A DNA stretch of 64,000 nucleotides from Bacilli bacterium (GCA_017410525.1 JAFQQQ010000009.1:1-64000), one strand, 5' to 3'. Shown: positions 34,623-46,636, numbered from the stretch's first letter. A program made the numbers and translations. The notes: generated by a model from the letters alone, not told the origin.

Positions 34623-36421
34623 TAGTCTTCCTCCATAGAAAGTACAGCTAAGAATGCTTCTTGAGGTACTTCTACACTACCTACCATCTTCATTCTCTTT
34701 TTACCTTCTTTTTGTTTTTCCAATAATTTTCTTTTTCTAGATACGTCTCCACCATAACATTTAGCAAGTACATTCTTTCTAACGGCTTTAATATCACTTC
34801 TAGCAATTGCTTTAGTACCTATAACAGCTTGAATAGGTATTTCAAATTGTTGACGTGGTATTAACTTTCTTAGGTTTTCAACAATTGCTTTTCCTCTATT
34901 ATAAGCAAAATCTTTATGTACTATTAAACTTAAAGCATCTACTATATCCCCGTTTAATAAAATATCCATTTTAACTAAATTACTTGGTTTATATCCTATT
35001 ATTTCATAGTCAAAAGAAGCATAACCTTTAGTATAACTTTTTAATTTATCAAAGAAATCATATACTATTTCTGATAAAGGTATTTCATAATGTATATTTA
35101 CACGTGTTGTATCTATATATTCCATAGATACATAATTACCCCTTTTATTTTGACACAATTCCATTATAGGGCCTATATATTCACTAGGTACAAATACATT
35201 AGTTTTTATATATGGTTCTTTTATTTCTTTAATTTTTTGTCTTTCAGGCATTTTAGCAGGACTATCTACATAAACTATACTTTTATCAGTCATTTCTACT
35301 TCATAAATAACTGAAGGTGATGTAGCAATTAAATCTATACCAAATTCTCTTTCTATTCTTTCTTCTATTATTTCCATATGAAGAAGACCTAAAAATCCAC
35401 ATCTAAATCCAAAACCTAAAGCTTGAGATGTTTCAGGTTCAAACTCTAACGAAGCATCATTTAGTTTTAATTTTTCTAGGGCTTCTCTAAGATCTGGAAA
35501 TTTATTTGATTCTATTGGATATAGTCCACAGAATACCATAGGCTTCATTGGTTTGTATCCTGGAAGTGGTTCTGAACTTGCATCTTTTTCTAAAGTAATT
35601 GTATCTCCTACTTTAACATCTTCTATTTTCTTTATACTAGCACATAAATAACCTACTTCTCCAGTAGTTAATTCATTCTTTCTTGTTATATGAGGGGTAT
35701 TAACACCAAGTTCAACTACATCATAGATATTATTGGTAGCAAACATCTTTATTTTATCTCCCACTTTAACACTTCCATTAACTACTCTTATTAAAGTAAC
35801 TATTCCTCTATAAGAATCAAAATAACTATCGAAGATTAAAGCTTGTAATTTATCTTCCCTTCTACCTGTTGGGGCAGGAACTCTTTCTATTACTGCTTCT
35901 ATTAGTTCTTTTATTCCTATACCATTTTTAGCACTACAAAGAATTATTTCATCATCATTAAATCCTAAAGTTTCCTTTAATTCTTTTTTTACCTTGTCAA
36001 TATCCGCATTAGGTAAATCTATTTTATTTATAACAGGAATAATTGTCAAATCATTTTCCATAGCAAGATAAAGGTTAGCGAGTGTTTGAGCTTCTATACC
36101 TTGAGCAGCATCTACTACTAAGATTGCCCCTTCACACGCAGCTAAACTTCTAGATACTTCATAAGTGAAGTCTACGTGACCAGGAGTATCTATTAAATGA
36201 AGTGTATAATCTTCTCCTTTATAATTGTATTTTAACTGCACTGTATTTAATTTAATTGTTATTCCTCTTTCTCTTTCAATATCCATACTATCTAAGAGTT
36301 GAGCTTGTTTTTCTCTTTCTGTAATCGCACCAGTTATATCAAGTAATCTGTCAGCAAGTGTACTTTTACCATGATCTATATGAGCAATTATAGAAAAGTT
36401 TCTAATATTTTCCTGTTTCAT
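34622..36421 (-). CDS. lepA: Elongation factor 4 (LepA)
   Basis: This translational GTPase of about 599 residues has G1 [10 protein letters not shown], switch [11 protein letters not shown]4 NKIDLP and domains II to V. The LepA-specific C-terminal domain is present ([54 protein letters not shown]). It back-translocates or remodels stalled ribosomes. The start is the ATG at 36421, after AGGTGAAAGAA; the GTG three codons earlier lies within that site. It starts an overlapping lepA-regulator-hemW operon. Confidence 0.98.
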   Translation of the reverse strand: MKQENIRNFSIIAHIDHGKSTLADRLLDITGAITEREKQAQLLDSMDIERERGITIKLNTVQLKYNYKGEDYTLHLIDTPGHVDFTYEVSRSLAACEGAILVVDAAQGIEAQTLANLYLAMENDLTIIPVINKIDLPNADIDKVKKELKETLGFNDDEIILCSAKNGIGIKELIEAVIERVPAPTGRREDKLQALIFDSYFDSYRGIVTLIRVVNGSVKVGDKIKMFATNNIYDVVELGVNTPHITRKNELTTGEVGYLCASIKKIEDVKVGDTITLEKDASSEPLPGYKPMKPMVFCGLYPIESNKFPDLREALEKLKLNDASLEFEPETSQALGFGFRCGFLGLLHMEIIEERIEREFGIDLIATSPSVIYEVEMTDKSIVYVDSPAKMPERQKIKEIKEPYIKTNVFVPSEYIGPIMELCQNKRGNYVSMEYIDTTRVNIHYEIPLSEIVYDFFDKLKSYTKGYASFDYEIIGYKPSNLVKMDILLNGDIVDALSLIVHKDFAYNRGKAIVENLRKLIPRQQFEIPIQAVIGTKAIARSDIKAVRKNVLAKCYGGDVSRKRKLLEKQKEGKKRMKMVGSVEVPQEAFLAVLSMEED

Positions 36422-36449
36422 TTCTTTCACCTAGTTATTATTATATCAA

Positions 36450-36477
36450 AAAAACATATTATTTTAAATATGTTTTT
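36450..36477 (-). terminator. Terminator of cca
   Basis: An AAAACATATT/AAATATGTTTTT stem touches the stop codon of cca and is followed by T residues on the minus strand. Confidence 0.75.
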
Positions 36478-37564
36478 AATAGTTTTCACTTATATATTTT
36501 TTTAATATATCCTTTTTATTTTCAAGTAATTTATTAACTAATTTATATTCTAAATCATCAAATATTTTTCTTAAAAACTTACCAGGTTTTCTATTTAATA
36601 ATTCACATATCTCTTTTGCTTCTATCTTTATGTCTGTTTTATTATGTATATATAAACTATTATACCTTTCATTAACTATCTTTTTATCTACTCCTTTTAT
36701 CTCACTAACTATTGTAGAAATATATAATCCATAGTTATATAAGTTATTATAATTAAGTAAATCTTTAGACATTAATTCATTTATTTTTATTATTGATTCT
36801 TTCTCAGCATTATTAAATGTATATTTATTAAGTACATCAAGCTGAGCCCATATACCTATCAAATAAGTAGTAGTTACTAAAATATCTAAATTAGATAATT
36901 CTAGATCTTCTTCTAACTCTAACTCTTTTATTAACTTTATACCTTTATCTCTATTTGGACTAGAAAATATTTTATCTAATTCTTCTTTCTTTCTATAATA
37001 AGATAGATTTTTTAATAGACATTTATGTTTTTTTATAGCTTTTTTTAATTCTTCATCTAAATCAAAATCTAATACAGTAGCAAACCTAATAGCTCTTAGT
37101 ATTCTAAGAGAATCTTCATATATTTTTAAATCTGCATTACCTACTGTTCTTATTAGTTTTTGATCTATATCATCTTTACCGTTCAATAAATCTATTATTA
37201 TACCTTCACTATCTATACACATAGTATTCATAGTAAAGTCTCTTCTTTTTAAATCATCTAATAAATTATCTACATACTCTATTTCTATAGGTTTTCTATT
37301 ATTTAAATATTTAATATCTTTTCTAAATGTAGTTATTTCAAATCTATTGCCATGACTAATTAGAGTTACTGAACCATATTGTTCTGCAGGAAGTATAGAA
37401 TCTCCAAAAATCTCTTTTAATTCTTTAGGGGTTGCATTTGTACATATATCGTAATCAATACTAACTCTATCTATATATAAGTCCCTAGGATATCCACCTA
37501 CAAGATACGCTAAAAAACCATTATCATTTATTTTTTTAAGTATGCCTAAAGCAACTTCATTCAT
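36476..37564 (-). CDS. cca: CCA-adding tRNA nucleotidyltransferase
   Basis: This 362-residue class II nucleotidyltransferase has GGYPRDLYIDRVSIDYDICTNA (the GG and DxD catalytic motifs), RRDFTMNTMC, and the RNA-binding neck helices (DSLRILRAIRFATVLDF). Because both tRNA genes in this window already encode CCA, it may mainly repair ends. No HD domain is attached; a stand-alone HD protein is encoded at 7592. GGTGATAGA precedes the ATG. Confidence 0.95.
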   Translation of the reverse strand: MNEVALGILKKINDNGFLAYLVGGYPRDLYIDRVSIDYDICTNATPKELKEIFGDSILPAEQYGSVTLISHGNRFEITTFRKDIKYLNNRKPIEIEYVDNLLDDLKRRDFTMNTMCIDSEGIIIDLLNGKDDIDQKLIRTVGNADLKIYEDSLRILRAIRFATVLDFDLDEELKKAIKKHKCLLKNLSYYRKKEELDKIFSSPNRDKGIKLIKELELEEDLELSNLDILVTTTYLIGIWAQLDVLNKYTFNNAEKESIIKINELMSKDLLNYNNLYNYGLYISTIVSEIKGVDKKIVNERYNSLYIHNKTDIKIEAKEICELLNRKPGKFLRKIFDDLEYKLVNKLLENKKDILKKYISENY

Positions 37565-37608
37565 TCTATCACCTACTATAATTATATCAAATATTTGAAA
37601 TTAGATAA

Positions 37609-37638
37609 AGAAAAAAAGCATTAGTTTAATGCTTCTTT
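37609..37638 (-). terminator. Terminator of hup
   Basis: A GCATTA/TAATGC stem overlaps the stop codon and is followed by a run of T residues on the minus strand. Confidence 0.8.
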
Positions 37639-37893
37639 TAATTTAGATCCAGCTTTTCCTTTAACTGCCACTCTTGCAGGTATTTTAACTGTTTCACCAG
37701 TTCTTGGATTACGTCCTTCTTTAGCAGCTTTCTTTTCTGCAGTGAAAGTAAAGAATCCTGTTAAAGTTACTTTTCCTTCTTTTTTTAATCCAGCTGTTAC
37801 TCCACCCATGAAAGCATCAAGAGCACGAGTAGCATCTGCTTTTGTTAATCCAGCTTCTTCAGCTATAAAATTTACTAAATCTGTTTTAGTCAT
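37621..37893 (-). CDS. hup: DNA-binding protein HU
   Basis: This 90-residue HU is of full length. The dimer core begins MTKTDLVNFIAEEAGLTKADATRALDAF, and the DNA-binding arm reads GRNPRTGETVKIPARVAVKGKAGSKL. It compacts the nucleoid and bends DNA. Its base composition is slightly less AT-rich than its neighbours, as expected for a highly expressed gene. GGGAGGTAGTCG precedes the ATG. It is monocistronic. Confidence 0.98.
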   Translation of the reverse strand: MTKTDLVNFIAEEAGLTKADATRALDAFMGGVTAGLKKEGKVTLTGFFTFTAEKKAAKEGRNPRTGETVKIPARVAVKGKAGSKLKEALN

Positions 37894-38018
37894 TTCGACT
37901 ACCTCCCTATCTAATTAATAAGCTATCTTGCTTACAATTTAATATTACCATATCTAGTGGAGGTTTGCAACAATTTTTGGTAAAAAAGTGTAAATTTTGC
38001 TTGTTTTTCAAAGAAAAA

Positions 38019-39146
38019 CTATTTATTTTTCTTTAAATAGTTCTCTATTTCTTTAAATTCTGCTGTTTTTAAATCAGTTGAACCTAATTCTTCAAATAAT
38101 TTCTTTTGTTTTTTATCTATTTTATTTGGAATTACTACATTTATTATTACATACATATTACCTTTAGAACCACTATGTAGATCTTCTACACCTTTTCCTT
38201 TAAGTCTATGTTTATCTCCTGTATTAGCTCCTGGTTCAATAGTTAATTTAACATTTCCATATAATGTAGGTATTTCTTTTTTACAACCTAACACTGCTTC
38301 TGTAATAGTTAATGGAAGTTCTAAATAAATATCATTTCCATCTCTTTCAAATAATGGATGTTCTTTAACTCTAAACTCTAAATATAAATCTCCATTTTCT
38401 CCACCATTAGTTCCACTATCACCTTTTCCAGCAAGTCTTAAACGATTTCCAGTATCAACACCAGCAGGTATTTTTACTTCTAAATCTTTATTCTTTCTAA
38501 CACTTCCAGTACCTCTACAATGTGAACAAGTAGATTCATAAGTTTTTCCTTTACCTTTACAATCTGGACAAGTTGTACGGGTTGCGAAAGCGCCAAAAAG
38601 AGTATTTTGTTGCATAGTGACCATTCCACTACCATGGCAAGTTGAACAGGTTTTTTCTCCCTTACCACCTTTACCACGACATTCATCACATTCATCATAG
38701 AAATCAATATTTATTTCTTTTTTACATCCAAACACAGCTTCATCAAAAGTTAAATCTACTCTCATTAATCTATCAGAACCACGGCGCGCCCTAGTAGTTT
38801 GTCTACCTCCGCCAAATCCTCCAAAGTTAGAAAATCCACCGCCAAAAGATCCACCGAATAGTTCACTAAATATATCACTGAAATCAAAATCAGAAAAATC
38901 AAATCCAGCTCCACCATTCATTTGATCGAATGCTGCATGACCAAATTGATCATATTGTTTTCTCTTTTGTTCATCACTTAAAACTGCATAAGCTTCTTGA
39001 GCTTCCTTAAACTTTTCTGCAGCATCTGGTTCTTTAGATACATCTGGGTGATATTTCTTAGCTAATTTTCTAAAAGCACTTTTAATTTCTTTTTCAGAAG
39101 CACCTTTAGGTACCCCCAGCACCTCATAATAATCTCTTTTATTCAT
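38019..39146 (-). CDS. dnaJ: Chaperone protein DnaJ
   Basis: This 375-residue DnaJ has a J-domain (YHPDVS; HPD at about 32-34) and a Gly/Phe-rich linker. The zinc centre has four CxxCxGxG repeats ([32 protein letters not shown]), followed by substrate-binding barrels. It stimulates DnaK ATPase and delivers substrates. AGGTGAAGT precedes the ATG. It lies 7 bases after pepF, so the usual dnaK-dnaJ pair is interrupted by a peptidase gene in the same transcript. Confidence 0.98.
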   Translation of the reverse strand: MNKRDYYEVLGVPKGASEKEIKSAFRKLAKKYHPDVSKEPDAAEKFKEAQEAYAVLSDEQKRKQYDQFGHAAFDQMNGGAGFDFSDFDFSDIFSELFGGSFGGGFSNFGGFGGGRQTTRARRGSDRLMRVDLTFDEAVFGCKKEINIDFYDECDECRGKGGKGEKTCSTCHGSGMVTMQQNTLFGAFATRTTCPDCKGKGKTYESTCSHCRGTGSVRKNKDLEVKIPAGVDTGNRLRLAGKGDSGTNGGENGDLYLEFRVKEHPLFERDGNDIYLELPLTITEAVLGCKKEIPTLYGNVKLTIEPGANTGDKHRLKGKGVEDLHSGSKGNMYVIINVVIPNKIDKKQKKLFEELGSTDLKTAEFKEIENYLKKNK

Positions 39147-39153
39147 ACTTCAC

Positions 39154-40944
39154 CTACTTAATTAATTGTTTTAATTCATTTAATTTTTCTTTAAATAAAG
39201 TTAATGCTTCCCCTACTGGTTTTGGAGTTTTCATATCTACACCAACACGCTTTAATATATTTAAAGGATAATCATTACCACCGCTACTTAAAAAAGTTAA
39301 ATAGTTTTCTTTTGTTTTATTATCTCCTTTAAGTATACGGTTAGCTATTGATAAAGCACTACTTAATCCTGTTGCATATTTATATACATAAAATGGTGTA
39401 TAGAAATGCGGTATTCTAGCCCATTCATATCTTATATTATTATCACTAACTACATTATTACCATAATATAATTTATTTAACTCATAATATGTATTTGATA
39501 TTTCTTCTTCTGTTAAAGGAATACCATCTTGTTCTTTTTTATGCATTAACATTTCAAATTCAGCAAACATAGTTTGTCTATATAATGTAGCCCTTACAGA
39601 CTCTAAGAAATCTACTAAATAGAATATTTTTTCTTCCTTTGTTTTAGCATTTTTATACATATAATCATTTATTAACACTTCATTTACTGTGGAAGCAATT
39701 TCAGCTAAAAATATAGGATAATTACTATCTACATAATTTTGACTTTTAGAATAATAAGAATGCATAGAATGACCTAATTCATGTCCCATAGTGCTTACCG
39801 CATCAACTGTTTCATTATAATTTAGAAGTAAATATGGATATGAGTCATAACATCCCCAAGAATAAGCACCTGATCTCTTACCTTCGCTTGGATAAATATC
39901 TATCCATTTCTCATCAAAGGCTTTATTTAAATCATTTAGATATTTTTCTCCTAATGGTTTTAATGCTTCAAATAATATTTTTTTGCCATCTTCAAAAGGT
40001 ATTTTATCATTACTATTTTCTACTAAATCAACATATATATCATACATATGGAGTTCGTCAAGATTTAACATTTTCTTTCTTAGTCCCATATAATCATACA
40101 TTAAATCTAAATTTTTGTGAACAGTATCTATTAAATTTTTATATACACTTATATCTATATTATCATTAAATAAACTTCTTTCTAAAGTTGAATTATATTT
40201 TTTTACATTTGTTATAAAAGAAGATTCTTTTATTTCTCCTAAATAGATAGAAGCAAGTGTATTTTTTCTATTTTTATAATAGTTATACATAGCATTAAAA
40301 GTACTTTCTCTTACACTTCTATCCTTACTTTGCATATAAACAATATAATTACTTTGAGTTAATTTAACATCTTCACCATTTTCATTTTTTATATAACCCA
40401 AATCAATATCAGCATTATTTAAACTGCTAAATGCTTCATGACAATTACCAAAAGCATTTGTAGCTTTAACATAAATATCTTCTTCTTTTTGACTTAATGA
40501 ATGTGGTTTAAAACGATATATATCTTCTAAATAAAACTTATATTCTTTTAATTTTTCGTTATCAGATATATATTTTAAAACAGTTTCATAATCACTTTCC
40601 ATCATTTCAGGTTCTATAAATGAAAATTTTTCACTTAACTCTTCGTTTAACTTTTCAATTTTCATCTTTAATGACTTAGTATTGTTATCTTTAGTATCAA
40701 CATCAAAAGCCATTTTAGAATAAACATAAAGTTTTGTTATAATTCTATCTTGTTCTTCCGTAAGTTTTAAAAAGTTATATAAACTTTCACTACTATCCAT
40801 AATATGAGATTTAAATTTAAGTATTTTTGGAGTAAATTCATTTACTCTAGCAACATCTTTTTCTATTTCACTACTATTTTTATACATTTTACTTAAATCC
40901 CATTTATATTTATTAGGTACCTCACTTCTTGCCTTATATTCCAT
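39154..40944 (-). CDS. pepF: Oligoendopeptidase F family metallopeptidase
   Basis: This 596-residue M3B peptidase has the zinc site GHELGHSMHS and downstream Glu in IFLAEIASTVNEVLI. The family's substrate-channel segments are present (YSWGCYDSYPYLLLNY; RIPHFYTPFYVYKYATG). It degrades cytoplasmic oligopeptides. GGAGATACT precedes the ATG. It lies between dnaK and dnaJ, an unusual place, suggesting it may clear peptides released by ClpP or other proteases under heat stress. Confidence 0.95.
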   Translation of the reverse strand: MEYKARSEVPNKYKWDLSKMYKNSSEIEKDVARVNEFTPKILKFKSHIMDSSESLYNFLKLTEEQDRIITKLYVYSKMAFDVDTKDNNTKSLKMKIEKLNEELSEKFSFIEPEMMESDYETVLKYISDNEKLKEYKFYLEDIYRFKPHSLSQKEEDIYVKATNAFGNCHEAFSSLNNADIDLGYIKNENGEDVKLTQSNYIVYMQSKDRSVRESTFNAMYNYYKNRKNTLASIYLGEIKESSFITNVKKYNSTLERSLFNDNIDISVYKNLIDTVHKNLDLMYDYMGLRKKMLNLDELHMYDIYVDLVENSNDKIPFEDGKKILFEALKPLGEKYLNDLNKAFDEKWIDIYPSEGKRSGAYSWGCYDSYPYLLLNYNETVDAVSTMGHELGHSMHSYYSKSQNYVDSNYPIFLAEIASTVNEVLINDYMYKNAKTKEEKIFYLVDFLESVRATLYRQTMFAEFEMLMHKKEQDGIPLTEEEISNTYYELNKLYYGNNVVSDNNIRYEWARIPHFYTPFYVYKYATGLSSALSIANRILKGDNKTKENYLTFLSSGGNDYPLNILKRVGVDMKTPKPVGEALTLFKEKLNELKQLIK

Positions 40945-40967
40945 AGTATCTCCTTTTTATAATTTAA

Positions 40968-40991
40968 GAAGTTCTAGTTGCCTAGAACTTC
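40968..40991 (-). promoter_or_regulatory. Intercistronic hairpin between dnaK and pepF
   Basis: A perfect 10-bp stem GAAGTTCTAG/CTAGAACTTC with loop TTGC is followed on the minus strand by only a weak T stretch. It could partly terminate transcription or protect the 3' end of dnaK mRNA, giving more DnaK than DnaJ. Confidence 0.6.
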
Positions 40992-40994
40992 ATT

Positions 40995-43099
<2,105 letters not shown>

Positions 43100-43100
43100 A

Positions 43101-43700
43101 TTATTCACTTACTTTAACCATTGCTGGTCTTATAACTTTATCTTTATAGATGTAACCTTTTTGTAATACTTCAATTACCATACCAGGTTCTACACCATCT
43201 CTTTGTTCTGCCATAATAGCATTATGATATACAGGATCAAAAGGCTTATTAGCACCATCTATTTGTTTAACTTCAAAGTTCCCCATAATATTTTGCATAC
43301 TACAATAAATCATTTTAAATCCTTCTAAGAACTTAGACACTTCATCATCTAAATTATCATCATCAAGTTTTATAGCTCTTTCAAAGTTATCCATAATTGG
43401 AAGTATTTGTTTAATTAAATCTTCATTACAGAACTTTAGCATTCTAACTACTTCTTCATCTTTTCTTTTTCTATAGTTAATTAAATCTGCACGAGCAACT
43501 AAAACTTCTTGATCTTTCTTTTTTAATTCATCTTTTAATTCTTCGATTATTTCTTTATATTTATGTTTTTCTTTTTTCTTATCATGTTTTTTATCGTGTT
43601 CTCCACAATGACAAGTCTCTGTACACTTTACATCTTCGGTACAATTGCACTCACTACCGCAAGTACATTCTTCATTACAATAACACTTATTTTCTTCCAT
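43101..43700 (-). CDS. grpE: Nucleotide exchange factor GrpE with Cys-rich N-terminus
   Basis: This 199-residue GrpE has the long helix (KEIIEELKDELKKKDQEVLVARADLINYRKRKDEE), the four-helix dimer part, and the beta-wing end (GVEPGMVIEVLQKGYIYKDKVIRPAMVKV). It releases ADP from DnaK. The odd part is residues 1-46: nine Cys within positions 6-32, including CxC pairs at 6/8, 12/14, 18/20 and 30/32, followed by a His/Lys/Asp stretch (HDKKHDKKKEKHK). This resembles a small metallothionein. AAGAGGCAGTT precedes the ATG, and the extension is in frame with no better internal start. Confidence 0.96.
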   Translation of the reverse strand: MEENKCYCNEECTCGSECNCTEDVKCTETCHCGEHDKKHDKKKEKHKYKEIIEELKDELKKKDQEVLVARADLINYRKRKDEEVVRMLKFCNEDLIKQILPIMDNFERAIKLDDDNLDDEVSKFLEGFKMIYCSMQNIMGNFEVKQIDGANKPFDPVYHNAIMAEQRDGVEPGMVIEVLQKGYIYKDKVIRPAMVKVSE

Positions 43701-43713
43701 AACTGCCTCTTTT

Positions 43714-44703
43714 CTATCTACTATCTATATTATCTTTTATAAATTCTAGAAGTGTAATTACTCTTTCATATTCCATTCTCTTTGGTCCTATTAAAGCAAT
43801 TGTACCTTCTTCACCATTAATAGTGTATTTTGTTTTAATAACTGTTACATCATCATCAAAATCATTTTCACTACCTATATAAATATTTATACCGTTATCT
43901 TCTTCTTTAATATTTTTTACTATCTCTTTATCTTCAAACTTACTAATTATATCTCTAATTTTGTCGGTATCGTTAAACTCTGGTTGCATAAGTATATTCT
44001 TTCTACCATTAACTTTAACTGACTCATTTGTAAAATCGCTAAATGCGCTGTAAAATGCATTATATAATACCTCGTGTTGTTTTACATACTGAGCTATAAT
44101 TGGTTTTACTTGGTATTCTAATACTTCACTAACACTATCTATACTAGTTCCAATTATTAATTTATTTATTAAATCAACAGTTTGTTTAATCTCAACAGAA
44201 TCGACATCACCGGGTATGTATATAGATTTGTGTTCTACATGACCTTTATCAGTAACAACTATAGCCACTATATTATTTTTATCTATTGGAATAACTTCTA
44301 CTTTTTGAACTAAATTGTGGCTTGACTTTTTACCAAGCACAACTGTTGTATAGTGAGTAAGTTCTGATATAATTTCCATACTTTTTAAAATTATATCATT
44401 TACTACTAGTGATTTATTGTCAACTATTGTTTGAAGTTTTAACATATCTTCTCCATTAAGTTCTCTTGGAGTCATAATATTATCTACATAATATCTATAA
44501 CCTTTTTCGCTAGGAACTCTACCAGATGATATATGTGTTTTTTCTAATAATCCAACTTCTTCTAAATAATTCATTTCCGCTCTTATTGTCGCACTAGAGC
44601 ATTTCATTGAATCACATAATGTTTTACTACCTACTGGTCTAGCATTCTTTATATAATCTTCAACAATCAGTTTAAGTAATTCTTCTTGCCTTTTACTAAT
44701 CAC
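43714..44703 (-). CDS. hrcA: Heat-inducible transcription repressor HrcA
   Basis: This 329-residue repressor has a winged-helix N-terminus (RQEELLKLIVEDYIKNARPVGSKTLCDSMKCSSATIRAEMNYLEEVGLLEKTHISSGRVPSEKGYRYYVD) and the GAF-like HrcA core. It binds CIRCE inverted repeats and is kept active by GroEL. The start is a GTG with AGAGGTGATTAA upstream. It is first in the operon hrcA-grpE-orf-dnaK-pepF-dnaJ and represses itself. Confidence 0.97.
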   Translation of the reverse strand: MISKRQEELLKLIVEDYIKNARPVGSKTLCDSMKCSSATIRAEMNYLEEVGLLEKTHISSGRVPSEKGYRYYVDNIMTPRELNGEDMLKLQTIVDNKSLVVNDIILKSMEIISELTHYTTVVLGKKSSHNLVQKVEVIPIDKNNIVAIVVTDKGHVEHKSIYIPGDVDSVEIKQTVDLINKLIIGTSIDSVSEVLEYQVKPIIAQYVKQHEVLYNAFYSAFSDFTNESVKVNGRKNILMQPEFNDTDKIRDIISKFEDKEIVKNIKEEDNGINIYIGSENDFDDDVTVIKTKYTINGEEGTIALIGPKRMEYERVITLLEFIKDNIDSR

Positions 44704-44755
44704 TTAATCACCTCTTTAATATTATATAAGTTTTTTATGATTATATAACATTTTT

Positions 44756-44782
44756 TTAGCACTACACATTTCTAAGTGCTAA
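44756..44782 (-). promoter_or_regulatory. CIRCE operator 1 (HrcA site)
   Basis: TTAGCACT and AGTGCTAA are separated by 11 bases, the standard CIRCE geometry. The innermost C/G pair of the consensus is replaced by A/A. It lies between the -10 and hrcA, within the transcript leader. Confidence 0.93.
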
Positions 44783-44786
44783 AATA

Positions 44787-44815
44787 AGTATAGCACCTTA
44801 AATTAGCACTGTCAA
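44787..44815 (-). promoter_or_regulatory. Promoter of the hrcA-dnaK operon
   Basis: TTGACA and TATACT with 17-base spacing form a sigma-A promoter. The -35 lies inside CIRCE 2 and the -10 just before CIRCE 1. Confidence 0.9.
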
Positions 44816-44830
44816 TAGGCTGAGTGCTAA
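44803..44830 (-). promoter_or_regulatory. CIRCE operator 2 (HrcA site), one-base-longer spacer
   Basis: TTAGCACT and AGTGCTAA are both perfect but lie 12 bases apart rather than 11. The site covers the -35 box. Confidence 0.88.
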
Positions 44831-44852
44831 AATTTTACTTTTTTTCAAAAAA

Positions 44853-44877
44853 AAGATAGAAAATTAATTTCTATCTA
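44853..44877 (-). terminator. Terminator of the HerA-like gene
   Basis: A 9-bp stem AGATAGAAA/TTTCTATCT overlaps the stop codon and is followed by eight T residues on the minus strand. Confidence 0.85.
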
Positions 44878-46636
44878 TAAACCATACACCACTTATATCA
44901 CAACTATTACTAGAAGGTGCTGGGTGTGGCATATCTAGTTTTATTAAAGAAGGAAGTTTAAATCCAGAACCGAATGCTATACAAGTTCCTGGTTGAAGTA
45001 ATTTAATTTTCTTTAATATTTCTGTTGTAATGTTTGGTACCATTTGTCTTATATATTCTACATCTGTTGGGTGTAACATCTTAAATATTAAGAAATTACT
45101 GCATTGAGAAAGTGCGGTTGTTGAAAGTTCTGAAGGTCTTTGTGAAATAAGGCCAAGCATTACCGCATATTTTCTACCTTCTTTTGTAATTCTATCAAAT
45201 ATATTATAACCTATTACATCTACATCTGTATCGTTTTGTACATATCTATGAGCTTCTTCTAGAATTATATGTATTGGAAGACTAGCTCTTTTATTTAAGT
45301 TTTTAGCATATTCAAAGAATAATCTTGAATAGATTTTTGTTAATGTTTTAGCAAATCTATCATCTACATAGTTTATATTAAAGTTTATTAGTTGTGCTTT
45401 TCTACCTGCATCAGTAGTTAATATTTCTTTTATAAAAGCATCTCTTGATTGATATTCAGGTATATCAAAGTATTTAGCATAATCTCCATTAACTAAGCTT
45501 CTAAGTCTAACTTTAAGTACATTGTATTCATCAAATATTTTATCGCTGCTAAGCACTCCTTCTGAAATTAAAGCAAATTCAAAAGCATCATATAAATCTT
45601 TTAAAGTATATCTAAAACTTCCATCAGGTAAACTTAATTCTACATCTTCAGTAACAAATCCATTTATAAATGTTGTAAGTAATTCCATTTCTCTTATCTT
45701 ACCAGTATTATCTATAAGTAAACATTGTTTTAATGGTCTAGTATATCCAGGTTGATATATTGGAGTTTCTAGATTTAAATCTTTTGTACTATAGTGACTA
45801 AGTACTGAGAATATTTGATCTCTTATTTGAGCAGGAGATTTACCACTAGCAAGTATATCAAGTAATGCCCTTGCTATTATATCGTTTTTACTTTTTAAAA
45901 CTTGACTTTCTTCTCTAGCAAATATAGTAACTAACTTCATAGCCTTTTCTATTATAGGTAGTTCACTTCTGGATTTAGCCTCTAATAATAAAGCAATATC
46001 ATCTACTGTAAGCAACCATAGAGGTATTTTTACATTAGGAACACTTTCATCATTAACATTTGTTGTATAAGCCTTGAAATTAATTTCAGGTGTCTTTTTG
46101 TTCAAATCTTGAAAAGCTGTGTGATATTCTCCATAAGCATCAAAAATTAAAATACTTGCTTTATAAGCTATTGCATTTTGTTTTTCAAATAAATTTTGAA
46201 ATATTCTTGATACACTACAAGATTTACCACTTCCAGTAGAGCCAAATATAGCAAAATGATTACTAAAGAATTCATTTATATTAACACCTATATCTATTCC
46301 TTCATATATTGGGCTTTTACCTATATATAAATCTCTTTTTTCATCATAATTAGGCATACCTAATATACTATTCATTTTTTCTTTAGATATAAGTTTAGAA
46401 GTTGCACTGAAAGATGGTTTCTTAGATACACCAAATAAGAATTTATCATCGATAAACTCTCCCACTAAATTGATATTTGCTATATCAGTTTTAATATCTA
46501 CTATTTCACCTATCATTTTTCTTTCTTTATCTTCTAAAAGAACATATAAATTTATTATACTTTGCATCTCCGTCAAATTAACATTTAATTTAAGAAATAC
46601 TGTATTTTCTTGTATACCGACTATTTTACCTAACAT
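44864..46636 (-). CDS. HerA-like ATPase with HAS barrel
   Basis: This protein of about 590 residues has an N-terminal HAS-barrel-like domain (MLGKIVGIQENTVFLKLN; MIGEIVDI; VGEFIDDKFLFGVSKKP). A HerA/FtsK-type motor follows, with Walker A AIFGSTGSGKS, Walker B HIILEEAHRY, the HerA motif RITKEGRKYAVMLGLISQRPSELSTTALSQCSNFLIFKM, and a C-terminal arginine region. HerA hexamers work with the nuclease NurA in archaea and with various effectors in bacterial defence. No nuclease partner lies beside it here. The start at 46636 is preceded by AGGTGATTCT. It could be a housekeeping translocase or a solitary defence ATPase. Confidence 0.88.
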   Translation of the reverse strand: MLGKIVGIQENTVFLKLNVNLTEMQSIINLYVLLEDKERKMIGEIVDIKTDIANINLVGEFIDDKFLFGVSKKPSFSATSKLISKEKMNSILGMPNYDEKRDLYIGKSPIYEGIDIGVNINEFFSNHFAIFGSTGSGKSCSVSRIFQNLFEKQNAIAYKASILIFDAYGEYHTAFQDLNKKTPEINFKAYTTNVNDESVPNVKIPLWLLTVDDIALLLEAKSRSELPIIEKAMKLVTIFAREESQVLKSKNDIIARALLDILASGKSPAQIRDQIFSVLSHYSTKDLNLETPIYQPGYTRPLKQCLLIDNTGKIREMELLTTFINGFVTEDVELSLPDGSFRYTLKDLYDAFEFALISEGVLSSDKIFDEYNVLKVRLRSLVNGDYAKYFDIPEYQSRDAFIKEILTTDAGRKAQLINFNINYVDDRFAKTLTKIYSRLFFEYAKNLNKRASLPIHIILEEAHRYVQNDTDVDVIGYNIFDRITKEGRKYAVMLGLISQRPSELSTTALSQCSNFLIFKMLHPTDVEYIRQMVPNITTEILKKIKLLQPGTCIAFGSGFKLPSLIKLDMPHPAPSSNSCDISGVWFIDRN

